This document shows positions 55,535 to 64,000 of a DNA stretch of 64,000 nt, one piece after another. The notes below the pieces were generated by a model, which worked only from the letters and a program-made list of their open reading frames with translations, did not search any database and was not told the DNA's origin. This DNA comes from Setoptus koraiensis (Eukaryota; Arthropoda): positions 6,448,001 through 6,512,000 of the forward strand of contig CM106585.1 in assembly GCA_048013815.1 (NCBI GenBank), in the 5' to 3' direction. Both the position numbers and the translations under genes were made by a program. Every line of letters begins with the position of its first letter. Position 1 is the stretch's first letter.

Positions 55535-57870
55535 GGGCTGTCCCATTGCTGTCCGGCTTTAGAGCTTTCAAAAGCTGTAAAAGTTGTAATTGGCTTACTT
55601 ACACACACTTACATACATACATTTGATGTTATTGAGAAGGTGAAATATGTTATGTAACAGCAACAACGACAAGAGCGAAAAATGATTTAATGGGCGATCG
55701 TGCGTGAATAATTTTCATCAATGATATCCAGATAATAACTGTTGCTGGTGTTGCCTAATATCTGTTATAGTGACACAAACACAGACTTACAAAGATAATA
55801 CACACGAAACAATAATGATAAATAATAAAAAAAAATAGCCTTTCCATTATCCGTTCTCTATATTCTTTGTGCTTGCAGTGACCTGAAGATTTTTGTGTGA
55901 CTAATCAGGGCCGACCTAAGCTTGTCCAGCTTGCAACTAAAACAGGAAGAGCGTAGCGCCTCAAATATCGATCCAATTCGATTTGAGCTCGACGCAATCG
56001 ATTTGTTTGTCTGTTCACAATGCAACAGGTGTTGACTTTGGATCATTTAATGGCTCATTCGAGTGAGGGAGAGAGTGAGTGAAAGGCAAGTGAAAGGGAA
56101 CCAGACATAACGAAAAGAACAACAACGGCAAATTCAATCAGTGGAATTGGCGGAGAAAGAGAGATTTTCCCAATGAGCTAGTGATCAGCAGCACACAAAG
56201 GGCGGCGAGAAAACACCATTATACGGCACTTGAATTGGATGTTTGTGTTGCTCAATCTATTGTGTATTTGTTGTAACATGCATTACAGAATGGCAGCAAT
56301 ACTAGAGAGAGAGAGAATGTAATGAAATGCTCCAAATGATCTCTTTGTGTCCGTTCTTGTTGCGTTCCTCTCTAACAAACACTTCACCTGTTGCGCTTAT
56401 TGCGTCCAGACTAGCGCACATGAACCGATAGCGGCTCGCCACAGCAACGACAACGACAACGGCAACATCTACAACGAGACGAAGAAGAGAAAAAATAATA
56501 ACGACACACACAGTTCGTACCGTGTTCGTTCGTAGGTGCAATGAGTGGATGGATTTTCGCAACGGTAATCTGCTAACAACAACGACGACAATCGATCAAT
56601 CATGACGTTTATTTGTGACCAATTTTGATGTTGCCCTATCCATGCTATCTGCTGGCAAGCTCGCTAAAGAGACTCTTTGGCGAGCTAGCCTGGTAATAAT
56701 AAGCAACGATGAAGAAGTTGCGGTTGTCTCTCGTTCGTTTTTATTGGCGCCTTACGTAACATGGGCCGGCAACAGCAACAACAATGACAGCAACAACAAC
56801 AAATATCGACAGTAACGACATTCATAAATCCTCGATATTTCGACCACTTTTGTGAAGCGATTGGGCCCGGTGCCGCCGGTGCCGCCGCCGTCACTGCGCA
56901 CTGGACGTGACTAGCCCACTTCCTGATGACTGTTATGGAGCTCGCACTTATTTCGGGCTTCGAAATTCCAAGTTCCAATCGATCAGTCTCAAGCCAGTTG
57001 TGTGTTGTTTTGGCTGGATGCAACGAAAACAACAGCGCCGAGTTGCGCTAATCAATCAGTCACATTCTGTTTACCTGCTAATTGGTGTTAGCGGCCAGCC
57101 AGCCAGCTCTCGAGTTTAAAATATTATTGCTGGCTCTGTGGCGGTTGCCACAGGCCTGCGATCAATGCGAAAAGACGAGGGAATGGGGGTGAGGGAAATG
57201 GATCTACATTGATTGTTGTAAATGGCAAAAAAGTATTTCTTTCTTCATTCCATTTCAATATCTGCTGTTTCGGCGGCTGCTGCTGCCCGGCTCATATCTG
57301 AGTGACGCAATCTGACAGTTAGTGTTGAGTGGCTGACACACACACTTGCATTGGCCCCATAAAGATTCTCGTTCTGTTTGGACGAACGGGCAACAAGAAT
57401 AGGTAAACAAGATCAACGGCTAGCTTAGGGCTATTTAATGGTTGTTTGTTATGCCAATAATTGCCATACAACAAACCTGGGCCTGTGTGCCTATATGGGC
57501 AGCCTACACAAGCACACACACAACTACATTATCAAAGTTTGGAATTAACATTAAGTTTAACCGAAGCAACAAGCCGAGTCACCGATAACGACAGAAACAC
57601 GATTACCGTTATCTCGTTTGCCGTATTTGTGTGTATGTCCAGTCTGAACGGATACCGTACTGTTTGCAGCCATCGCAAGTATGCTTGCAGGGCAGCTTGT
57701 CATAAAAGCTACAACCGATGATGTGGATGATTATTCATAATTTATCATGAATACTGCCATTGCTGCCGCTGCTGCGTCGCTGGACAAATGCACACGAAAG
57801 AGATCATGATGATGGTTTCGTTGCTCTATTACTCTGACTCGGCATCGCGATCACTTTTATTGCTGTCATT

Positions 57871-57896
57871 ATTGTGTGTGTGTGTGTGTGTGTGTT
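57871..57896. repeat. (GT)n run
   Basis: About 11 GT units. Confidence 0.9.
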
Positions 57897-58109
57897 TATT
57901 TCGACAATTCTCTCTCGCCGGCCCTCGCTGCCTGCTTCCGTTGCATAACCTATTACAACTTTCTTGATAATGCCACTGCTGCCGTTTAGCGGCCGTATCT
58001 CGCTCGAACGTTCGTTTGATCACCATCAGCATCATCATCATGTTTTAAGTAGTGCAGCTGAATTAGAATTGAAATTGTGATGAATTAAATTGTGTTTGTC
58101 TGCACTCAC

Positions 58110-58111
<2 letters not shown>

Positions 58112-58145
<34 letters not shown>

Positions 58146-58218
58146 CAGCCCCGGCGGACGCCTCCATTTGTACGCTCACTAGTGACGTAATGACGGCGTG
58201 TGTGTGTGTGTGTGTGTT
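58112..58218. repeat. (CA)n and (GT)n runs in inverted order
   Basis: A CA run at 58112-58142 is followed 55 bases later by a GT run at about 58198-58217. They could pair as a hairpin. Confidence 0.88.
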
Positions 58219-58780
58219 TTTGCCCACAACCATTTTAGATTAAAACCGGCGGATAAGATTTGCGCATTCAGAGGCTACAATGAGAGAGGCATCAGATAAC
58301 TAGATGACGGCCAGATAGACCGAGAGTGGCGCCACTGGAACGTATCAGCGGATCAATCGCGCAGTTAGCTTGCCATTCGAATGTATCAGTGGATCAATTG
58401 CATGGCTAGCTTGCCGCTTGGCGAACAAAAAGAGATGTCGTAAATAATACAATTGGAACAGAGCAATCTTACAAATCATCGTGGTGCACTATGGAGCGGG
58501 CCAGAATTCAAAGTTCACGAACAAACGAACGACTCATCATCATGCTCATCGTCAAGCGAACAAGATTGATGTTTGCGCTGTTGTGTGTGTCACGACGACT
58601 AACCGGCCAGGTAGTTGCCGGTTGCTGTCATTGGCGAGCCAGTTGAAACAGGGAGCAACCACTCAAATGTCAACTGGAGACTGTATTAAGATGATGCTCA
58701 CGGATTGTCTAACAACAGTAGAACAATTGGCCAGCGAGAGATGAGAATGTCAGACAACGGCCGGGCTATTTAGCTTGTTA

Positions 58781-58889
58781 GCAGCGGCAGCGGTGGTAGT
58801 GGCAGCGGCAGCGGTGATAGTGGCAGTGGTGGTGGTGGTGGTGGTAGCGGCGGTGGTAGCGGCGGTAGTGGTGGCAGCAGCAACAGTGC
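58781..58889. repeat. Imperfect GGN triplet tract (GGC/GGT/AGC/AGT)
   Basis: A 105-base run of G-rich triplets including seven GGT in a row. It could form G-quadruplex-like structures. Confidence 0.85.
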
Positions 58890-59111
58890 AACAACAACAA
58901 ATTCTCGCGCGTCCTAATGAGCATATGCCACGGTATAGTCAAATCGATGGTGCATTCTTTTCTATTCACAAAGAGCTTGCATTACGTGAATGAGCCTTCA
59001 GCGCTTGTGAGCATTAGCCCTCTCGACGCCAGCACACATCAAGGCAGGCACACGCATCAACAAAGCGCCTGTAGTCGCCTAAATACAAACAACAGTCGGC
59101 AATTGTTCGCC

Positions 59112-59138
59112 GACGACGACGACGACGACGACGACGAG
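59112..59138. repeat. (GAC)n triplet run
   Basis: Eight to nine consecutive GAC units. Confidence 0.92.
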
Positions 59139-59468
59139 TTTATCCATGAGAGAGATAATGCAAAAATGTGTGAAACTCATGCCGGGCTCATTACGCATTC
59201 AAGAATCGACGCTTGTGTGCTACTTAGGCTGGCCCGGCGGCACCACGGTCATTTGCCAAGCCGCCGAGATAGTTCAACAGGTTGCTGTTTGCATTCTCAC
59301 AAGCTGCGAGCTGCCGAGTTGCGCAAGAGTCGCTGGCGCTGGCTTAGGCGAGCAACTAATCGCGTGTGCGTGGCTCCCATAAAAGTTGCTGACTATATTA
59401 TCGGATGAATTGTACATACATGAGAGCATCGCTTTAGCTAAATCCACATCATCACAATGGCAAGGAGC

Positions 59469-59495
59469 AGGCTGGCTGGCTGGCTGGCTGGCTGG
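59469..59495. repeat. (GGCT)n run
   Basis: About six GGCT units. Confidence 0.9.
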
Positions 59496-59864
59496 CGCTG
59501 CTGCGGTTGCACTTTGGCTGGCCAGCCACGACAAGTGCACCGCCGAGCGAAGCCACGACAAGTGCACCGACGAGCGGAGCCGCAACAAGTGCGCTGCCGC
59601 CGCTGCTGCTGCTGCATCATGCGCTGTATCAGGTTTCTGCCGCGCCGTGGAGCGTTCGCCGTTCGCTGTGGACTCCACAGTGTGGAGCGTTCGGCGGCGC
59701 TTCCCCCGCGTGTGCGCCCTCCTTATGCCCCCACCGTCCAATAATATATAAATATTTTGCTGCTGCTTGTTGAGCCAAACAATGTCCAAAAGCACCCGAT
59801 TGCCCGACTGCAACACATGAACCTGTGCGCCATTATAGGCTGCCGACTGTCGCTCGGGGCTCAC

Positions 59865-59868
<4 letters not shown>

Positions 59869-59899
<31 letters not shown>
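59869..59899. repeat. (CA)n run
   Basis: About 15 CA units. Similar runs recur at 60078-60095, 60100-60130, 60218-60232 and 60412-60431. Confidence 0.92.
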
Positions 59900-59903
<4 letters not shown>

Positions 59904-59971
59904 TGCGAGCCACAACGGCGCGCTGCGCTTAAAACAACTGACACACACAGGCGACGATTGAGCCCCTCTCA

Positions 59972-59994
59972 GAGAGTCTCTCTGCGAGACTCTC
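59972..59994. repeat. Perfect 9-bp inverted repeat
   Basis: GAGAGTCTC and GAGACTCTC are separated by TCTGC. It lies in the repeat-rich leader region. Confidence 0.88.
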
Positions 59995-60959
59995 GCAATT
60001 GACCGTGAGCCAGTGTGTGTGTGCGTGCCGGTGCTTGTGTGGCTTCTTGCTGGCTGCTGGCGAACAACAAGTGGAGACGACACACACACACACACTCAGA
60101 CACACACACACACGCACACAGACACACACTCGCCAACGGCAGCGTCCGCAGCAACAAGTGATCGAATATAATCGAATTGATACTGGTGTCTCTTTTTCAG
60201 CAGCGAATGCGCAACACACACACACACACACAGAGTCCGCCGAGCGCAGAGTCAGTTGAACGCAGCCCGCCGAACGCAGTCAGTTGAGCCAGTTAGCAGA
60301 AGGTTCGCTGGTCGTTGCAGTGGTGAGTTGGGGAACGAATTTCGCCATTGGCCGCTTCCACAACACTACCGTGAATATTCTATCCGATGTGTGAATACTT
60401 GTGTGAATATTTACACACACACACACACACAAGCGACACAACAACAACAATAATTCGATCAGCGGACGCAAGATTCGCAAATTCGCAGAAATACAACAAA
60501 CGCCAGCGAACACTAAATACAATACGTCCAATTTGTTTGTTCGGGTGTGTGTAAAATAATAATACAGTGGTAATCGTTTATTCCAACATAATATGTGTGC
60601 ATGTGATATTAAAATAAATCCACAGCAACAAGCAGCAAGATGCCCCCGACAACAACAGTGCCTCAAGCGACTCAATTGACACCGACCACAACGAACAATC
60701 ATGACACCGTACACGCGCATTCGGCCATCGTTGCACAATAGCCGACCAATCAGCTAATTATAGGACAGTTTACACCACATCACAACACATTTATACACAT
60801 CGTATCACATATCCCAAAATTACTAGTGATCGTCATCGTGTGCACTGCCATCTCAGTCTCGAGCGGCAAGCGACCAGTGACAACTACAACTGATACAACT
60901 ATTATTCAGATTGTTGTTACCATCATCAGCCGTTTGGTGGTTGATTGTTTGCCACAACC

Positions 60960-63900
60960 ATGCAACAAACAGCCATGCAACAAACAGGCCTGCACCATCA
61001 CCAGATGCAACAGCAGCAACAGCAACAACACACCCAGGGGGTGCCCATCATCCAGAGGGCGCCCCACTATAATTCAAATGGCAACCTGAGCACCAGGAGT
61101 GCTCAGGCTCAAAGACGAAACAGTAGTCAGACAGTGGCAACCAGCCAGCTCAACAACAACATGGACAATATGGATGACCACGGCAAAACAAATGCAACCA
61201 AACTCAAGAGCAATGATACCACCAACGGCGATTCTAGTGCGGCCACCAACAACAGCAACAATCCAGCTACCACGCCGATATGCCGCTGTCGAGTCATGTA
61301 TCTAGGCTCCTCGGTGCCGCATGTCACCAAAGACGGATTGCAGGGCATCCAAGAGCCACTGAAGGACCTCTATCCGGATCCTGCCACGCTCATGTCGGGC
61401 AACGCAGGCATAGACTCGTGGCTCAGTGTCTGGAGCAATGGCATCTTGTTGGAAAATATCGACGACAATGGAAGAGAAATGAAGAGATTCTTTCAAATAG
61501 ATTCGTTGCATTATTGTGCCGCAGTCAAATATGTTCTCATGAATAATAACAACAATTCTAATGGCAACGCTAATCAATCCAGATCAAAAACTCCAAACAA
61601 TTCTGGCAACAATACTACCAACAATGAAGTGCCAAGTAGTCAATTGTCTAACTGTCAAGAGGACATCAGAAGCGTGCAAGAGCAACAAAACATCTATTCC
61701 ACAGCCAATTCCATAAGTGGACATGATAATGATAATAATAATAATAATAATTATAAAAGTACCATGGCCAAACAAAACAGTAAATTCCTACCACTAGATT
61801 CGCCATATTCTAGAAATAATGAACTCAATTCGCCACCAATATTCGCTTGTATTCTCAGAAGAACAACAGGTATTAAAGTGCTCGAATGTCATGCCTTCAT
61901 ATGTAAAAGAGAGGCCGCTGCCAATGCTCTTGTGCGATGTTGCTTTCATGCTTACGCCGACACCATGTATGCCAAACAAATGGGAGCAGACATATCGGCC
62001 ATCGATAGTAATAACAATAATCTACAACAGAAGACGAAAAAGACACTTACGCGAAAGTCCAAATCAACACCAGGTCTAGCCGATACAGTTCAAATGGTAG
62101 AGGCTTGGCGATCGTCGAATAATGATGACGAAGAAGATGATGATGACGATCGTTTGACTACCAGTAGTCAAGTTACCACCGGACAAATACAAACAGATAC
62201 TGAGGACGCGAGTCGTTATGGTGTTAGAAATGGTAGTCGCACATCCAGCATAGTGCACCATCAAGAGTTCGATGACGACGATAACAACTCTGTTGGTGAT
62301 TGTAGCGTTAATGAATCTGCAATTTCAAATATGAATAGGCAGCATGCCCCACACCGGATGAGTAATCTGCAACAGAGTAGGCAACATAAAGATCGTAAAT
62401 TGCAAAACAAATTGTCCAAGAGTATGCATCATTTGAATTCTGGTGATTATCATGGCACAAACAATTCCAGAGCTTCGCCTTACAGCAACGGTTTTGATAT
62501 CTACAATGGCCAATCACTACATAGTACATCATGTGCCGATATTAACAATGCTACCACACACCCTAATAATTGGATACGCGATGAATCTCAAATCAGCACA
62601 CAAATTCCTGGGCCCATCAATGGACCCTATACAAGTAGGGTACCTTCATATCCTGCACAAAGTATGATAAATGGAGTCACTGGCCACAATGGAGGAACTT
62701 TGCGCAGCATCAAATCACTTGCAGCGAATTCTATTGCATCAACTTTATTAAAGAGTAAGCGTCATGCAAAGGCTATGTCAACTTCCTCTTCACACATAAG
62801 TCCAGAAATGTTGCCGAAACAGGTGCCTATGATGATGGGACCGCACGGACCGATTCCTATGCTATACCCGATGCCAATTCCACAAAATATACGCTCACAA
62901 ATAAATGGTTCTCAAACTTTAAGACCGCCATCCAGACACATGGTGCCTATTGTTGGAGGGCCACCGAGTATGCCCCCTCTTAGTTCTAAGGAAATAAAAA
63001 AACTGATAAAAAAAGGAGCCAAACTTGGTTTGGATCCCTCAAAGTTCGGCACTATAAATATGATTCCCCCGAGGCCTGGACCAATGCTTCCTCCTCAGCA
63101 GCAAGTCATGAGTCAGAATATATTTAATAACAGTACACCTATACCTGTCACTAATGGTTACGATACTAGAGGGGACACTTTACCTAATTTTCCGAGGAAT
63201 ATACCAGCACAATTTGATGATGTGGATTCTGGACAACCACGGGGCAGATTCCCTATTATGGCGCCTGTCAGACCCTCGCCAGAATTTCTTAAATCTAAAG
63301 AGGGGAAAAAATGGTTTAAGCAACAAAAAGAGTTGAAAAAACTACTTCCCCCACACCTAGGAAACTTACCAATAGTTTTGGGCGCCCCACCTCCTTTGGA
63401 TGGTGAACCTTTATTGACCCCAAACGTTGTTCACTTTCAGCCTTCTCCACTACCAAAGACAAACTACATGTCGCATGCCGGTCCACAGATGGGAATGCCA
63501 GATCAGTGCATACCTATACCCACGATGGATAGTTCCGGATACTATAACCCTCATCCTTTTTATGGTGCAAACACAAATGGAAATAGCACATCCAATACTA
63601 TGATGCGATACTCTCCTAATTCTGAGTATATTAAAAACGATTCAGGTCAGATAGCTCGACGAATTCCTACTCATATGGACAACTCTGTCGATCAAAATAG
63701 ATTTACGCATCAACAACAATTCTTCGATCAGAACGGAGGTCAAAACTTTTTAGGAGAAAGTTCTAGCGTAAATTTTAGCAATGTTGGCGATAGTGATTCA
63801 TACTATGGTGCAGACCAAACAAATAGATATCCTCCCAGGTACAGAGTGCCGATGCGACCGCCTGTAACGAATTATACGGACGAGGGAATGCCATTAGATC

Positions 63901-64000
63901 ATCATGAAAAACAATACTCACATATGAACGGTGGTCCGAACGGAGCCTCATCATCCAGATCCGTGCATTCCTACAGAACCTCAAAATCAAGATCAAGCTC
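60960..64000 (+). CDS. Long PTB/PID-domain protein, cut off by the window end
   Basis: The frame opens at ATG 60960 (MQQTAMQQTGLHHH) and is still open at the last base, so at least 1013 residues are present. A Gln/Asn-rich start leads to a phosphotyrosine-binding fold. It begins ICRCRVMYLGSSVPHVTKDGL at about residue 105 (shown only in part) and runs through SWLSVWSNGILLENI and SLHYCAAVKYV. An Asn-rich insertion of about 85 residues then interrupts the domain. The fold resumes with PPIFACILRRTTGIKVLECHAF and the C-terminal helix AANALVRCCFHAYADTMYAK (about residue 330). The rest is disordered and Pro/Asn/Ser-rich, with a conserved-looking SSKEIKKLIKKGAKLGLDP patch. PTB proteins bind NPxY-type tails as scaffolds. 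I do not know the family name. Confidence 0.88.
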   Translation, partial: MQQTAMQQTGLHHHQMQQQQQQQHTQGVPIIQRAPHYNSNGNLSTRSAQAQRRNSSQTVATSQLNNNMDNMDDHGKTNATKLKSNDTTNGDSSAATNNSNNPATTPICRCRVMYLGSSVPHVTKDGLQGIQEPLKDLYPDPATLMSGNAGIDSWLSVWSNGILLENIDDNGREMKRFFQIDSLHYCAAVKYVLMNNNNNSNGNANQSRSKTPNNSGNNTTNNEVPSSQLSNCQEDIRSVQEQQNIYSTANSISGHDNDNNNNNNYKSTMAKQNSKFLPLDSPYSRNNELNSPPIFACILRRTTGIKVLECHAFICKREAAANALVRCCFHAYADTMYAKQMGADISAIDSNNNNLQQKTKKTLTRKSKSTPGLADTVQMVEAWRSSNNDDEEDDDDDRLTTSSQVTTGQIQTDTEDASRYGVRNGSRTSSIVHHQEFDDDDNNSVGDCSVNESAISNMNRQHAPHRMSNLQQSRQHKDRKLQNKLSKSMHHLNSGDYHGTNNSRASPYSNGFDIYNGQSLHSTSCADINNATTHPNNWIRDESQISTQIPGPINGPYTSRVPSYPAQSMINGVTGHNGGTLRSIKSLAANSIASTLLKSKRHAKAMSTSSSHISPEMLPKQVPMMMGPHGPIPMLYPMPIPQNIRSQINGSQTLRPPSRHMVPIVGGPPSMPPLSSKEIKKLIKKGAKLGLDPSKFGTINMIPPRPGPMLPPQQQVMSQNIFNNSTPIPVTNGYDTRGDTLPNFPRNIPAQFDDVDSGQPRGRFPIMAPVRPSPEFLKSKEGKKWFKQQKELKKLLPPHLGNLPIVLGAPPPLDGEPLLTPNVVHFQPSPLPKTNYMSHAGPQMGMPDQCIPIPTMDSSGYYNPHPFYGANTNGNSTSNTMMRYSPNSEYIKNDSGQIARRIPTHMDNSVDQNRFTHQQQFFDQNGGQNFLGESSSVNFSNVGDSDSYYGADQTNRYPPRYRVPMRPPVTNYTDEGMPLDHHEKQYSHMNGGPNGASSSRSVHSYRTSKSRSS

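Larger units (their letters stand above)
55535..60959. other. 5.4 kb spacer and 5' region of the PTB gene, microsatellite-rich
   Basis: No coding gene is supported. The many open frames (including one of 273 codons at 59274-60095, minus) come from CA/GT, GCT and GAC repeats. Repeat tracts become dense from 58.1 to 60.5 kb and probably include the promoter and leader of the downstream PTB gene. Confidence 0.6.

Noticed and set aside
59274-60095. Open frame of 273 codons on the minus strand
   Set aside because: It runs through CA, GCT and GGCT microsatellites and encodes low-complexity Cys-Val and Ala-Ser runs with no family features.

Overview
This window is nuclear DNA from an animal, most probably an arthropod and perhaps a chelicerate such as a mite. 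Genes are separated by AT-rich spacers full of CA/GT and CAA microsatellites. Most introns whose edges I could read are short (about 75 to 400 bases, with GT..AG ends). Several large genes are single open frames without introns. The gene families are metazoan: filamin, Imp, Fe65, UTX-type KDM6 and a CARD caspase. A mitochondrial-clan P450 most like the ecdysone 20-hydroxylase points to an ecdysozoan. I found no bacterial operons, CRISPR arrays, tRNAs or rRNAs, and no intact transposon. The species assignment is inference.

Layout, left to right. 1.2-4.5 kb: RPS9 (+), a signal-peptide ferritin ending in KDEL (-), and an RRM protein matching the N-terminal half of cyclophilin E (-). 7.7-13 kb: a KDM6 H3K27 demethylase (+) and an Fe65/APBB protein (+), with an inverted broken copy of part of Fe65 between them. 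18-26 kb: a possible small secreted protein, a globin with a large insertion, a CARD caspase (+), an MZT2-like protein (-), a dead P450 3' end, and a three-exon Ly6/Qvr-type GPI protein (-) that I assembled by hand. 27.6-31.9 kb: a GC-rich, shortened filamin (-). 33.5-38.7 kb: a dead caspase fragment, the intact P450 (-) and TBL3/UTP13 (+). 38.9-41.3 kb: Imp (-). 44-49 kb: an acid lipase (+) with a repeat tail, convergent with an unrecognised protein (-). 51.5-55.5 kb: SAYSD1 (-), COA5 (+) and a membrane protein with three PAN-like modules (+). From 60.96 kb to the window end: a long PTB-domain protein (+) that is cut off.

The most striking structural observation is a duplicated caspase-P450 block. 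In the copy at 22.0-24.7 kb the caspase is intact and only the 3' end of the P450 remains, with its heme cysteine changed to phenylalanine. In the copy at 33.5-35.9 kb the P450 is intact and only a broken piece of caspase exon 2 remains. This looks like reciprocal loss after a segmental duplication. Other unusual features are the ER-retention tail on ferritin, the roughly 145-residue insertion between globin helices G and H, a filamin with 8 immunoglobulin repeats, a cyclophilin E without its isomerase domain, a KDM6 without visible TPRs, an Fe65 WW domain lacking its ligand-binding tryptophan, and a caspase lacking the usual S1-pocket arginine.

The genes do not form one pathway; this is an ordinary mixed stretch of animal chromosome. 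Exon joins were read by eye from splice signals, reading phase and family similarity. They should be checked against RNA.
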